A stretch of DNA of 64,000 nt from Streptomyces sp. ASQP_92 (GCF_025399895.1 NZ_JAODUA010000006.1:1-64000), one strand, 5' to 3'. Counted from the first letter of the stretch, positions 27,958-37,924 are shown. The notes: generated by a model from the letters alone, not told the origin. A program made the numbers and translations.

Positions 27958-29736
27958 TCAGCCGGCGAACTTCACATCGGTGATGGCCTGCTTGTGGCCG
28001 GGCTTGCTGTAGTCATCGCGTGGGGAATCAGGCATGGCCGTCATCCACAGGAGCACGTAGCGCGTTTTCACTGGAGAGCCCGCCGTGAAGTCGGCCCGCT
28101 TGCCGCTGGTCTGGGTCTTGGCGATCGTCTTCATCTCGCTCACCGACGTCGAGGGGGTGAGTGAGTCCGTCGCGTACAGCGTGATGGTGGTGTGATCTCC
28201 GGTGTAACGCAACAGTATCGACGCGGTCGAGACGTTCCTGGACGAGCCGAGGTCGTAGACGATGCCGACGCCGGCCTTCACGGAGGGCACCAGGTCGGGG
28301 CCGTCGATGAAGCTCTTGGTGCGCCAGTAGGTGGAGGAGCTGCCGTCGTACGTCTTCCGTACGTCGTCGGCGTTCTGCGGCGATCCGTCCGGCGCGTACT
28401 CCTGGGCGTCCTGGATCTTGATCGGGACGGGGGCGTGCGGTTTGTCCCCGTCGCTGTGGTCCGTGGTCTGGGTGTTGCCGGTCTCGTTGGTGCCGGCCTT
28501 GTCGTGGTTGAGCAGGGCATCGGCGAGCTGCCAGCTGCCCAGTCCGAGCGCGGCGATCAGGAGGGCCGAGACACCCCACTTGAGGGCCTTGCCGGTGCGT
28601 CCCTGAAGCGGCGGGGGCGGTGGAGGCAGGGGCTGGGTGACGGAGGGGCCGGGGCCGGTGGCCGGGCGGGCGTACGTCCCCTGCTGGTAGGTGGTGCGCT
28701 GGTATTCGGGGGGCGCGGTGAACGCGGGCTCCGGCGGGCGGATGCGCGGCATCTCCCCGATGGCCTTCACCAGCTCGTCCGGGGTGGTGCACGGCGGTTC
28801 CTGGCGGGAAGCGGTGGCCCCGTCGTTGACCAGGGCCCGCATGGCGAGCTCCGAGAGGCCCCGATGGATGCCCGCCCGTACCTGGTCGGGCGCGATGAGG
28901 CCGACGCCCTTGGGTAGCCCGTGCAGCCCGTAGGCGTCGCTCTCGTACGGCCAGCGCTGGGTGAGCACGGCGTACAGGAGGGCGCCGATGGCCTCGGTGT
29001 CCGTGCGCTGCGGGGTGTCGGAGCTGATGCCGCGCAGCGCCGCGGCGACCGCCAGGCCGCGGATGCGGTACTGCCCGGTCGAGGTCCGCAGGACCGCGCT
29101 CGGGGTGAGCCTGAGGTGTGCGAGGCCCTCGCGGTGGGCGGCCGCCATGGCCTGCGAGACCTGGGTGACCATCTGGTAGGCGTCGTGCGCCTCCAGCGGG
29201 CCGAGCGCCAGCAGCGCGGTGAGCTCGGTGGCGTCCGGCAGCCACTCGTGGACGACGTAGACGAGGTCGTTCTCCTCGACGGCGTCGAGGACCTGCACGA
29301 AGCGGGGGTCACCGAGGAGCGCGGAGGACCGGGCGGCGGCCAGGACGGAGCGTGCCCGGGGGTGGTCGGCGGGCAGCAGGTGGACGCCGACGGCTCGGCG
29401 GAGTTTCTCATCGACCGCACGCCAGCTGCTGAAACCGTCCAGACGGGTGACGCACTCCTCGAGGCGGTAGCGTCTGGCCAGCTTGTGGCCGCTGTGCAGT
29501 TCGGGCGTCGCGATGGACGGCTCGGTGGCCTTGCGCTCACCGCCGGGGCCGTTGGCGCTCTGCTCCGCCGTGTCTGCCGTGTCGATGGACTCCGTCACCC
29601 CGTCGGTCGTCGCCTGATCCGCCTTGGCGGTCAGCGGGTTGTCGCCGCTGTTGTCGGCCACGTCGACGGCAGCCGTGCTACGTTCCGCCACCGTCGCTCC
29701 TGCCTCCCCATCCGTTGCGTGCTGTAGGCCAGCCAT
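27958..29736 (-). CDS. Membrane pseudokinase with C-terminal discoidin-like domain
   Basis: 592 residues. A disordered N-terminus leads to a protein-kinase-like fold (about 85-340) starting LARRYRLEE, but the catalytic HRDxxxxN is replaced by HLRLTPSAV and DFG by RGL, so it should be inactive. One membrane helix follows a proline-rich stretch (KWGVSALLIAALGLGSWQLA). The outer domain resembles a galactose-binding/discoidin fold (YDGSSSTYWRT..., VGIVYDLGSSRNVSTASI). It lies just after murJ; in mycobacteria the same pseudokinase is fused to MviN/MurJ and recruits FhaA, so a role in peptidoglycan precursor control is inferred. Confidence 0.85.
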   Translation of the reverse strand: MAGLQHATDGEAGATVAERSTAAVDVADNSGDNPLTAKADQATTDGVTESIDTADTAEQSANGPGGERKATEPSIATPELHSGHKLARRYRLEECVTRLDGFSSWRAVDEKLRRAVGVHLLPADHPRARSVLAAARSSALLGDPRFVQVLDAVEENDLVYVVHEWLPDATELTALLALGPLEAHDAYQMVTQVSQAMAAAHREGLAHLRLTPSAVLRTSTGQYRIRGLAVAAALRGISSDTPQRTDTEAIGALLYAVLTQRWPYESDAYGLHGLPKGVGLIAPDQVRAGIHRGLSELAMRALVNDGATASRQEPPCTTPDELVKAIGEMPRIRPPEPAFTAPPEYQRTTYQQGTYARPATGPGPSVTQPLPPPPPPLQGRTGKALKWGVSALLIAALGLGSWQLADALLNHDKAGTNETGNTQTTDHSDGDKPHAPVPIKIQDAQEYAPDGSPQNADDVRKTYDGSSSTYWRTKSFIDGPDLVPSVKAGVGIVYDLGSSRNVSTASILLRYTGDHTTITLYATDSLTPSTSVSEMKTIAKTQTSGKRADFTAGSPVKTRYVLLWMTAMPDSPRDDYSKPGHKQAITDVKFAG

Positions 29737-29820
29737 GCAAAGTCATGCCAATTGTGCCCACAGTCCAGCACTATGCACGACACGCGGTGGCCGGCGATGG
29801 TTGTGCGCGGGGCTCCGGCC

Positions 29821-31989
29821 TCAGCGGCCGAGCCGGCCGCGCACCATTCCGACCATGGCGTTGAGCTCTTCGATGCGCATCCGCTTGGCCGCGACGAAGA
29901 AGACTCCCATCAGCACGGCACCGCCGACGACCAGTGCCACCACCGATCCTCCCGCGCCCTCGCCGAGGAACTTCAGCAGGCCGAAGCCGACCGCGCCGGC
30001 GACCACAGCGGCCGGCACCGCGGCGAGGCAGAGGCGGGCGTAGGTGCGCAGGACGTGCGCGCCGTCCAGGTCGCCGCCCAGCCGGTCACGCAGCCGGCGC
30101 CACGCCACTCCGACGCCCACGGCGTAGGCAAGACCGTAGGCACCGGCCATGCCGACCACGGCCCAGCGGGCGGGCAGCACGACGTAGCAGGCGGCCGAGA
30201 CCGCCGCGTTGACGGCGGCCACGATGACCGTGTTGTAGAACGGCGTGCGGGTGTCCTCGTACGCGTAGAAACCGCGCAGCACGACGTACTGCACCGAGTA
30301 CGGGATCAGGCCGAGCGCGAACGCCATGAGGATGAAGCCCATGGACTGGGCGGCCTGAATGCCGCTCGACGCGTACAGCAGGGTGCACATGGGGACGCCG
30401 AGCGCGAGGAACGCGAAGGCGACGGGCACGATCGCGACCGCCGAGTTCCGCAGACCCTGCGAGATGTCGTCGCGGACCGCGCCGGGGTCGTTGTCGTGCG
30501 CGGCGCGCGAGATGCGCGGCAGCAGCGCGGCCATGACCGAGACGGTGATGATGGCCTGCGGCATGCCCCAGATCAGCTGGGCGTTGGAGTAGGCGAGGAA
30601 GCCCGCGCCGGAGCGTCCGGACTCCTTGCCCGCCGCCGTGGCGAGCCGGGTGACGACGATGACGCCGGCCTGGTTGGCGAGCACGAACATGACGGTCCAC
30701 TTGGCCAGCTTGACCGTCTTGCCGAGGCCGTGGCCCTTCCAGTCGAAGCGCGGCCGGAAGCGGAACCCGGTCTCTCGGAGGTAGGGGAGCATCGCCAGGG
30801 CCTGCACCACGAGGCCGAGCAGGGTGCCGATGCCGAGCAGCCGCACCCCGTCGTGCGGGATCGTCTGGACTCCCATGTGGGACTCGGCGGAAGTGCCGTA
30901 GACCCAGATGAACAGGCCGAACGTGGAGATCATCACGATGTTGTTGAGGACCGGGGTCCACATCATCGCGCCGAACTTGCCGCGGGCGTTGAGGATCTGG
31001 CCCATCACCACGTGCACACCCATGAAGAAGATCGTGGGCAGGCAGTAGCGGGCGAACGTGACGGCGACGCTGTTGGCGGCCGCGTCATTGCCGATGGTGG
31101 GCGACATCAGCTGGATCAGCAGGGGCGCCCCGATGACCGCGAGCACCACGATGGTGCCGAGCGCGACCATGACGAGGGTCAGCAGGCGGTTGGCATACGC
31201 CTCGCCACCGTCCTCGTCGTCCTTCATGGAGCGCACCAGCTGGGGCACGAACACCGAGTTCAGACCGCCGCCGACGGTCAGGATGTAGATCATCGTCGGC
31301 AGGGTGTACGCGATGGTGAAGGTGTCGCCGAGCAGGGCGGCACCCAGCGCGGCCGTGATCACCAGGCTGCGTACGAAGCCCGTGAGCCGGGACACCAGGG
31401 TGCCCGCGGCCATCACGGCGCTGGACTTCAGCAGGCCTGAGGCGCGGCCGGCCGGCTTGCGCGGCGGCTCGGGGGCCTGGTCCGGCGCGGCGGGAGCCGG
31501 GGGCTGGCCCGCCTGCTGCTGGTCGCGGTATAGGTGAGCGAAGGCGTCCTGCTCGGGCAGTTCCTCACCCGCCTGGGTGACGAGGTCGTCGAGGCCCACG
31601 AATTGCGTGGTTCGCGCGTCGTCACCGTAGGGCAGATGGCGCGAGGGGCCCTCGGGCTCGGGCGGCGGCGTCTGCGCCCAGATCCGCGGATCGGGCGCGT
31701 ACTGCTGGGCCGCGGGCTGCTGGTAGAGCGGCTGCTGCTCGGGATAGGTGCCCGGGGGCGGCGGCGGGTGCGCGGCGCGGTCGTACAGCGCCTCGGTCAC
31801 CGGATCCTGGGCGGACAGGTCCTGTTCCCGGTACGGATCGTAGGCATAGGCGTCCTGGACGTACGGGTCCGGAGCTGACTGCGGCGGCGGGATCTGCCCC
31901 GCCTGGGTGGGTGCCGGGGGCATGCCCCCGGAGGGCGCGGCACCGCTGCCAGCGCCCTGCCCACGGTCACCGTCGTACGGCGCGTTCAT
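29821..31989 (-). CDS. murJ: Lipid II flippase MurJ (MviN family)
   Basis: 722 residues. A cytoplasmic, Pro/Gln/Tyr-rich N-terminal extension of about 180 residues precedes the MVF core of some 14 membrane segments, beginning LLKSSAVMAAGTLVSRLTGFVRSLV. Flips lipid II across the membrane for peptidoglycan synthesis (family role). Next to the DUF6049 gene upstream (46-base gap) and the pseudokinase downstream, the usual actinobacterial order. The N-terminal extension is typical of Streptomyces MviN. Confidence 0.95.
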   Translation of the reverse strand: MNAPYDGDRGQGAGSGAAPSGGMPPAPTQAGQIPPPQSAPDPYVQDAYAYDPYREQDLSAQDPVTEALYDRAAHPPPPPGTYPEQQPLYQQPAAQQYAPDPRIWAQTPPPEPEGPSRHLPYGDDARTTQFVGLDDLVTQAGEELPEQDAFAHLYRDQQQAGQPPAPAAPDQAPEPPRKPAGRASGLLKSSAVMAAGTLVSRLTGFVRSLVITAALGAALLGDTFTIAYTLPTMIYILTVGGGLNSVFVPQLVRSMKDDEDGGEAYANRLLTLVMVALGTIVVLAVIGAPLLIQLMSPTIGNDAAANSVAVTFARYCLPTIFFMGVHVVMGQILNARGKFGAMMWTPVLNNIVMISTFGLFIWVYGTSAESHMGVQTIPHDGVRLLGIGTLLGLVVQALAMLPYLRETGFRFRPRFDWKGHGLGKTVKLAKWTVMFVLANQAGVIVVTRLATAAGKESGRSGAGFLAYSNAQLIWGMPQAIITVSVMAALLPRISRAAHDNDPGAVRDDISQGLRNSAVAIVPVAFAFLALGVPMCTLLYASSGIQAAQSMGFILMAFALGLIPYSVQYVVLRGFYAYEDTRTPFYNTVIVAAVNAAVSAACYVVLPARWAVVGMAGAYGLAYAVGVGVAWRRLRDRLGGDLDGAHVLRTYARLCLAAVPAAVVAGAVGFGLLKFLGEGAGGSVVALVVGGAVLMGVFFVAAKRMRIEELNAMVGMVRGRLGR

Positions 31990-32034
31990 GGTTACCCCAC
32001 CTCATCGTCCCCGGCCGACCGGCCACGACATAGC

Positions 32035-34401
32035 TCAATGGTCCACTTTCTCACCCGGGCCGGGTGAGGCCCCGCTTTCGGGACCGGTGTCCGGTGTCGG
32101 GTCACTCGGCTGCCCGGGATCGGCCTCCGCCGAACCGTTCGGCTGCCCCGGATCGTCGTCGCCGCCGGACTCGTCACGAGCCATGGAGCGCTTGCGGTGG
32201 GTGTACATCCGGATGCCGGCGAGCACCAGGAGCAGGACACCGCCCGCGATGACCAGCATCACCGTCGGAGTGATCTCGGAGACCTGGACGGTGAACTCCA
32301 TCGGCTCACCGTACGGCGTGCCGTCCTCGGTGTAGAGCCGTGCGATGACCGGTACGGGACCGTTGGCGTTCGCGATGGCGGTGAACTTCACCGACTGACT
32401 GCGGTCGCCGTCCACCTTCACGGGCTGTTCGCCGATCGCGGCGCCGTCCTCGCCCAACAGCAGGCGGGTGGGGCTCTTGGGCTGAAGTCTCAGCACCAGG
32501 TGGTCGACGCCCTGCACCAGCTTGTTCTGCACGGTGACGGCGAGGGTGGCACTGCGCCCCGACATGGTCGCGGTCGACTTCTGGATGAGGTGGACCTGGT
32601 CGGCCAGGCCGTCCAGGTAGAGCTGCACTCCGGAACGGTAGTTCTGCGCGCCGCCCGAATTGCCGCGCCAGGACGTCGACATCTCCCGGTTGATCGCGTT
32701 CCCGAAGGGGGTGACCACGCGGTCGGGCGCGCTCAGGATGACCTTGAACCGGTCCAGGGTGCCCTGGGTGCTCTTCATGTCCTGAAAGGCGTCGAGCGGC
32801 AGTTCCTGCTGGCGCAGGGAGTCGGGGTACGCGTTCGCACTGGGCGTCCGCGTGGTGGCCAGGGGGTCGGGCTTGGCGGCGGCCGCCGCGGACAGGTCGA
32901 CCAGGGGCTGCGTCCAGCGCTGGGGATCCAGTGCGTGCAGCGCGGCGGCCATCGTCTGGGCCTGGCTGGCCGTCGGCATCCGCTGGGGCGCGACCACGAT
33001 GCTGCGCTGCTTCTCGGGCTCCTCGAGCGTGATCGCGAGACTCTGGGCGAGGAATTCCTGCACGGCCAGCGTCGAGCCGCCCGCCATGGACATATCGGCC
33101 TGGAAGGCGGTGGAGAGCCGGGCGTCGGCGACGATGGCGTTGGCGCCGCCGCCGATGGGCCGGGCCGCCGTGGGCGTGTAGGACAGCGCGCCGTCCCGCA
33201 GGCTGTCGCTGCGGGCGATCACGTTGTGGGCGCCCGCCGAGGTGGCCACGTCGACGATCGACGGGTCGACAGCCCCCTCGACGGGCCAGGAGTAGTCGGC
33301 CGACGGGGTCACGTGCAGGATCGTGTCGATCGTCTTCTGGGCGACCTCGGTGGCGCTCTGCAGATGACCGAGGGAGCCCGGGACGTCCCGGCCGTGGTGG
33401 GCGAGCGAGGCGAGATCGGGATCGGCGAACGGCAGTGCGACCACCTTCTCGCCCTGGACCGCCGCCTCCAAGGCGCTCAGCCATGCCTTGGCCGCGTCCT
33501 GCCCGGTGCCGGTCACCAGGGTGTCGCCGACCTTGATCTTGTAGTTGCGGGTCATCGCGTCGACGGTGGCCAGCAGATCGGGGTCGATCACCCAGGTCAC
33601 CGGCAGTTGCTTGCCGAGCGAGACCATCTGCTCGAGCCGCCCGCCGGGGCCGATGTCCCTGGCCAGGGAATCGTCGGCGAAGACCGGGGTCTGCTGGGCG
33701 TCCGAGCCGGTCTGGGCGGTGAGGTGGGACGAGGAGATCAGCGGCCACAGGAAGGTGAGCTGGCTCTTCTTGCCCTCGACGGCCTCCGGCTGCCACGGCA
33801 GGAACGTGTGCTGGATGCCGAGCACCTGGTCGTACCGCTGGTTCGCGGTCTGGCCCGACAGGGAGACACCGAGCTGATAGACCCCGCCCTCGTCCAGGCC
33901 CAGCTTGGCCACCGGCACGGAGAGCGTGAAGTCCTGGCTGATCCCGGTGGCCAGCTTGGCGAACTGGACGGTGGGGCCGTCGCTCAGCTCGGCGCCGTCA
34001 CCGCTCGAGGTGGAGGCGCTGTGCGCGGCCGCCCCGTCGATCGCCGCGCGTCCGGACAGCTTCTGCCCCACCCGCAGCGCCACATGGGCGCCGGTGATGG
34101 CCTGCTTGCCCTTGTTGGTCACCGTGCCGGAGATTGTCAGCGTGTCGCTCTTGACGGGGGCCGTGGGGGCCACCGAGTCGAGGGACACCTGGACGCTCTG
34201 ACCGCTCACGGCGTCCTCGGCCGCATCGGCCGTGGGGGCGGCCGTGGCGGACAGCAGGCCCGCGAACAGAGGGGCGCCGACGAGCAGTGCCGCCGTACGC
34301 CGGAACCACCGGCGGGCAGGAGAGGGAGTCATCCCCTGAGAATCTGCCGCCTCGGCCACGCGCTCGCCCGTCCCTCGCTGTCGGTTGCTGCGTCCACGCA
34401 T
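32035..34401 (-). CDS. DUF6049 secreted/membrane-anchored protein
   Basis: 788 residues. An N-terminal signal-like segment (TAALLVGAPLFAGLLSATAAPTADA), a long extracellular part with Ig-like strands at both ends (VSLDSVAPTAPVKSDTLTISGTVTNKG) and a central polysaccharide-deacetylase-like region without obvious catalytic motifs, then a C-terminal membrane helix (PTVMLVIAGGVLLLVLAGI) and an acidic tail. Conserved upstream of murJ in Streptomyces and mycobacteria, so probably connected with envelope assembly. Function unknown. Divergent from cca. Confidence 0.88.
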   Translation of the reverse strand: MRGRSNRQRGTGERVAEAADSQGMTPSPARRWFRRTAALLVGAPLFAGLLSATAAPTADAAEDAVSGQSVQVSLDSVAPTAPVKSDTLTISGTVTNKGKQAITGAHVALRVGQKLSGRAAIDGAAAHSASTSSGDGAELSDGPTVQFAKLATGISQDFTLSVPVAKLGLDEGGVYQLGVSLSGQTANQRYDQVLGIQHTFLPWQPEAVEGKKSQLTFLWPLISSSHLTAQTGSDAQQTPVFADDSLARDIGPGGRLEQMVSLGKQLPVTWVIDPDLLATVDAMTRNYKIKVGDTLVTGTGQDAAKAWLSALEAAVQGEKVVALPFADPDLASLAHHGRDVPGSLGHLQSATEVAQKTIDTILHVTPSADYSWPVEGAVDPSIVDVATSAGAHNVIARSDSLRDGALSYTPTAARPIGGGANAIVADARLSTAFQADMSMAGGSTLAVQEFLAQSLAITLEEPEKQRSIVVAPQRMPTASQAQTMAAALHALDPQRWTQPLVDLSAAAAAKPDPLATTRTPSANAYPDSLRQQELPLDAFQDMKSTQGTLDRFKVILSAPDRVVTPFGNAINREMSTSWRGNSGGAQNYRSGVQLYLDGLADQVHLIQKSTATMSGRSATLAVTVQNKLVQGVDHLVLRLQPKSPTRLLLGEDGAAIGEQPVKVDGDRSQSVKFTAIANANGPVPVIARLYTEDGTPYGEPMEFTVQVSEITPTVMLVIAGGVLLLVLAGIRMYTHRKRSMARDESGGDDDPGQPNGSAEADPGQPSDPTPDTGPESGASPGPGEKVDH

Positions 34402-34554
34402 GGTAACGATGCGGACTGTGGCGAAGTGCCGCGGACTGGTCTACATGATCGGAAGGGCGCCGTACCGAGGAGGGGCGCTCCCTACGGGCCCCGATGACAG
34501 CGCCCCGATAAACGGTGACGACCCGGTCGGCCGGGCCACGTACCCTTTTCTGTT

Positions 34555-35997
34555 GTGCCGAACGCCAATGAAGACAATCCCAGCGCACTGAGCCAGGTGC
34601 AGCGCCGCGCGGTGAGCGAACTGCTGCGGGTGTCCCCGGTCGCGGACGACCTCGCCATCCGATTCGAGGAGGCCGGGTTCTCCCTCGCCCTCGTGGGCGG
34701 GTCGGTCCGGGACGCTCTGCTCGGGCGGCTCGGCAACGACCTGGACTTCACCACGGACGCCCGCCCCGAGGACGTGCTCAAGATCGTTCGGCCCTGGGCG
34801 GACGCGGTCTGGGAGGTCGGGATCGCCTTCGGCACGGTCGGCTGCCAGAAGGACGGATACCAGATCGAGGTCACGACCTACCGTTCCGAGGCGTACGACC
34901 GGACCTCGCGCAAGCCCGAGGTGTCCTACGGCGACTCCATCGAACAGGACCTCGTGCGGCGCGACTTCACCGTCAATGCGATGGCGGTGGCGCTGCCCCA
35001 GAAGGAGTTCGTCGACCCGCACGGTGGCCTCGAAGACCTCGCCGCACGGGTGCTCCGCACGCCCGGCACCCCCGAGGAGTCCTTCTCCGACGACCCGCTG
35101 CGGATGATGCGCGCCGCGCGCTTCGCAGCCCAGCTGGACTTCGAGGTGGCACCCGAGGTCGTCACCGCCATGACGGACATGTCGGGCCGTATCGAGATCG
35201 TGTCCGCGGAGCGTGTGCGGGACGAGCTGAACAAGCTGCTGATCTCTGCCCATCCGAAGAAGGGGCTGCGGCTCCTGGTCGACACCGGGCTGGCCGAGCA
35301 CGTCCTGCCGGAGCTGCCGGCCCTGCGGCTGGAGAGTGACGAACACCACCGTCACAAGGATGTCTACGAGCACTCGCTGACCGTTCTGGACCAGGCGATC
35401 GACTTGGAGCAGGACGGCCCGGACCTGGTGCTGCGGCTGGCGGCGCTGCTGCATGACATCGGCAAGCCGAGGACGCGGCGCTTCGAGTCGGACGGACGGG
35501 TCTCCTTCCACCACCACGAGGTGGTCGGCGCGAAGATGACCAAGAAGCGCATGACCGAGCTGAAGTACTCGAACGACATGGTCAAGGACGTCTCGAAGCT
35601 CGTGGAACTGCACTTGCGCTTCCACGGGTACGGCACCGGGGAGTGGACCGACTCGGCGGTGCGACGGTACGTCCGCGACGCGGGGCCGCTGCTTGAGCGG
35701 TTGCACAAGCTGACCCGCTCGGACTGCACGACGCGCAACAAGCGCAAGGCGAACGCGCTGTCCCGGGCCTACGACGGCCTGGAGGAACGCATCGCGGAGC
35801 TCCAGGAGCAGGAGGAGCTGGACTCGATCCGGCCCGACCTCGACGGCAACCAGATCATGGAGATCCTGGGCATCAGCCCGGGACCGGCGATCGGGCAGGC
35901 GTACAAGCATCTGCTGGAACTGCGCCTGGAGAACGGGCCCATGGACCACGACGCGGCGGTCGCGGCGCTCAAGGAATGGTGGGCGGCGCAGGGCTGA
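34555..35997 (+). CDS. cca: CCA tRNA nucleotidyltransferase
   Basis: 480 residues. Adds or repairs the 3' CCA of tRNA. Class II nucleotidyltransferase head with GGSVRDALLGRLGNDLDFTTDA (metal-binding DxD), RRDFTVNAMAV and the DDPLRMMRAARFAAQL motif, plus an HD domain (HDIGKPRT). GTG start at 34555 with little visible ribosome binding site. Ends next to two parS sites. Confidence 0.97.
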   Translation: MPNANEDNPSALSQVQRRAVSELLRVSPVADDLAIRFEEAGFSLALVGGSVRDALLGRLGNDLDFTTDARPEDVLKIVRPWADAVWEVGIAFGTVGCQKDGYQIEVTTYRSEAYDRTSRKPEVSYGDSIEQDLVRRDFTVNAMAVALPQKEFVDPHGGLEDLAARVLRTPGTPEESFSDDPLRMMRAARFAAQLDFEVAPEVVTAMTDMSGRIEIVSAERVRDELNKLLISAHPKKGLRLLVDTGLAEHVLPELPALRLESDEHHRHKDVYEHSLTVLDQAIDLEQDGPDLVLRLAALLHDIGKPRTRRFESDGRVSFHHHEVVGAKMTKKRMTELKYSNDMVKDVSKLVELHLRFHGYGTGEWTDSAVRRYVRDAGPLLERLHKLTRSDCTTRNKRKANALSRAYDGLEERIAELQEQEELDSIRPDLDGNQIMEILGISPGPAIGQAYKHLLELRLENGPMDHDAAVAALKEWWAAQG

Positions 35998-35998
35998 G

Positions 35999-36022
35999 GT
36001 CGTGTTTCACGTGAAACACGAC
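35999..36022. repeat. 24-bp perfect palindrome around parS
   Basis: Five extra bases on each side of parS (36004-36017) are complementary, giving a perfect 24-bp palindrome that starts two bases after the cca stop codon. Confidence 0.8.
36004..36017. other. parS site 5
   Basis: Perfect GTTTCACGTGAAAC immediately after cca. Confidence 0.95.
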
Positions 36023-36038
36023 GAGTGACGGCATGACG

Positions 36039-36074
36039 GCGGGGGCGGTGTTTCACGTGAAACACCGCCCCCGC
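36039..36074. terminator. 36-bp perfect palindrome with parS core (bidirectional terminator?)
   Basis: Eleven bases on each side of parS (36050-36063) are fully complementary (GCGGGGGCGGT arm). It lies between the convergent cca and hypothetical genes and would form an 18-bp hairpin in either transcript. Confidence 0.65.
36050..36063. other. parS site 6
   Basis: Perfect GTTTCACGTGAAAC, 46 bases from site 5, at the centre of a 36-bp palindrome. Confidence 0.95.
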
Positions 36075-36084
36075 TTATGCGCTG

Positions 36085-36549
36085 CTACTTGGTGTCGCCC
36101 AGGCAGAGGGTGAAGGAGTTGCCCTTCTCGTCCCAGGTGAACGCCGCGGTGGTGCCCGTGACGTTCTGGCAGGTCAGCTGAGGAGTGCTGGCGCCGGGGC
36201 TCTTCTTGAGCACCTTGTTGGTCGCCTTGGCGTCCGTGCAGCTCACCTGCTGGATGTCGGGCTTGTTGTCGGTGCCCTTGTTGTACAGGCAGTCGCCGAC
36301 GGCCAGCTGCTTGGCGTCGTCACTGTCCTTGCTGAGGTACCAGCCGCCGGCTATGACGACCAGGCCGACGACGATGCCGATGGCCTTGATGGCCTTCTTG
36401 CCGCCGCCACGCGTCGGGGTGCCCTGCGGGGCCATGGGGACGCCTTGGTAGGGCGCTCCCTGCGCCGGGAAGCCGGGCTGCCCGGCCTGCCCGTACGGTG
36501 CGTTCTGGTTCTGGGCGTACGGGTTCTGGCCCTGGGGCGGCGTGGTCAC
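36085..36549 (-). CDS. Hypothetical single-pass membrane protein, LppU/septum-formation-like
   Basis: 154 residues from GTG at 36549 (MTTPPQGQNPYAQ). A cytoplasmic Pro/Gln/Gly-rich N-terminus of about 50 residues, one membrane helix (AIKAIGIVVGLVVIAGGWYL) and a small outer domain with four cysteines (VGDCLY, VSCTDA, LTCQNV, TLCLGD), the pattern of actinobacterial LppU-like proteins. A TTG six codons earlier is possible, but GAGGGG fits the GTG. Precise function unknown. Alone, convergent with cca. Confidence 0.8.
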   Translation of the reverse strand: MTTPPQGQNPYAQNQNAPYGQAGQPGFPAQGAPYQGVPMAPQGTPTRGGGKKAIKAIGIVVGLVVIAGGWYLSKDSDDAKQLAVGDCLYNKGTDNKPDIQQVSCTDAKATNKVLKKSPGASTPQLTCQNVTGTTAAFTWDEKGNSFTLCLGDTK

Positions 36550-36655
36550 GGAGAAGGTCCCCCTCAAAAGGATGGCGATGTATGACGCCCGTAAGTTAGC
36601 GGGCCCCTACGACACCGCCGACACCGCAGGCCACTCTGTGTCCTCGATGTGACAC

Positions 36656-37924
36656 TCAGGAGTGCGGAAACCGGGTCATACCTGCCGCTACCGCTGCGTA
36701 GATGAGCGAGACCGTGATGACGAGCGGGGCCGAGCGACCGTCCGGCGGGAGCATCAACGCGGCGACGGCGGCGGCGCCGACGAAGGCCATGTTGAACAGG
36801 ACGTCATAGAGGGAGAAGATCCGCCCGCGGTAGGAGTCGTCCACCGTGGACTGGATGACCGTGTCCGTGGTGATCTTCGCGCCCTGGGTGACGAGCCCCA
36901 GAACGAAGGCGGCGATCAGCATCGGCACGGGGGCGAAGGGCAGACCCAGCGCCGGTTCCAGAACCGCGGCGGTCGCCGAGCACACCATGATCCACCGGTA
37001 CTGGCCGAGGTGACCCACCGCCCATGGGGTCATGACCGCCGCGACGAAGAAGCCCGCCCCGGAGATGCCCACGGCGAGTCCGAGCAGGGCGAGTCCACCC
37101 GCCCCGGCACCCTTGTCCGACCCTCCGGCCCAGGCGTACCGGCAGAGCATCAGCAGCATCACGGTCAGCGCCCCGTAGCAGAACCGCATCAGCGTCATCG
37201 CGGCGAGAACCCGGGCCGCGGGCCGGCGCCGGTTCAAGTGCCGTACGCCGTCCGCGAGGCCGCGTGCCGTGGAACGGAGCACCGCGGCGAGGCCGGGCTG
37301 GACGGCCCGGGGATCCGGCCCGAGCAGACCCGGCGGAAGCCGGAGGGAGGCCAGGGAAGCGCAGAGGTAGAGGACGGCGCCCAGGATGACGGTCGCGGCA
37401 TCGGCGTCGATCACCAGGCGCAGGGCGAACGCCAACCCGCCGCCTGCGGTCGCGGCAAGGGTTCCGGCGGTCGGGGAGAGCGAGTTGGCCATCACGAGCC
37501 GCTCGGCGTCGACCACCCGGGGCAGCGAGGCCGAGAGCCCGGCCAGGACGAAGCGGTTGACCGCCGTCACGGCGAGCGCGGAGGCGTAGAAGAGCCAGTC
37601 GGGCGCGGACGCGAGCACGAGCAGCGCCGTGCAGCCGGCGAGGACGGCCCGCAGAAGGTTCCCGTACAGAAAGACCTGTCGGCGTCGCCAGCGGTCCAGA
37701 AGCACGCCAGCGAAGGGGCCGACGAGCGAGTACGGCAGGAGCAGCACGGCCATGGCGGAGGCGATCGCGCCCGGCGATGCCTGTTTCTCGGGGGAGAAGA
37801 CGACGTATGTGGCGAGGGCGACCTGATAGACGCCGTCCGCGGCCTGGGACAGCAGTCGTACGGCCAGCAGATGCCGGAAGTGCTTCAGGCGCAGAAGCAC
37901 GCGGAGGTCACGTACGACAGGCAT
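36656..37924 (-). CDS. MFS transporter
   Basis: 422 residues, about 12 membrane segments. The N-terminal half has the MFS A-motif-like LLDRWRRRQVFLYGN after the second helix. The substrate cannot be told from sequence. ATG at 37924 is chosen (MPVVRDLRVLLRLKHFR); it lies 27 bases after the terminator that ends ino1. Conserved next to ino1 in Streptomyces. Confidence 0.88.
   Translation of the reverse strand: MPVVRDLRVLLRLKHFRHLLAVRLLSQAADGVYQVALATYVVFSPEKQASPGAIASAMAVLLLPYSLVGPFAGVLLDRWRRRQVFLYGNLLRAVLAGCTALLVLASAPDWLFYASALAVTAVNRFVLAGLSASLPRVVDAERLVMANSLSPTAGTLAATAGGGLAFALRLVIDADAATVILGAVLYLCASLASLRLPPGLLGPDPRAVQPGLAAVLRSTARGLADGVRHLNRRRPAARVLAAMTLMRFCYGALTVMLLMLCRYAWAGGSDKGAGAGGLALLGLAVGISGAGFFVAAVMTPWAVGHLGQYRWIMVCSATAAVLEPALGLPFAPVPMLIAAFVLGLVTQGAKITTDTVIQSTVDDSYRGRIFSLYDVLFNMAFVGAAAVAALMLPPDGRSAPLVITVSLIYAAVAAGMTRFPHS

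Noticed and set aside
32197..34497. Long plus-strand open frame opposite the DUF6049 gene
   Set aside because: Composition bias of an antisense frame; the minus strand carries a protein with signal peptide, domains and membrane anchor.
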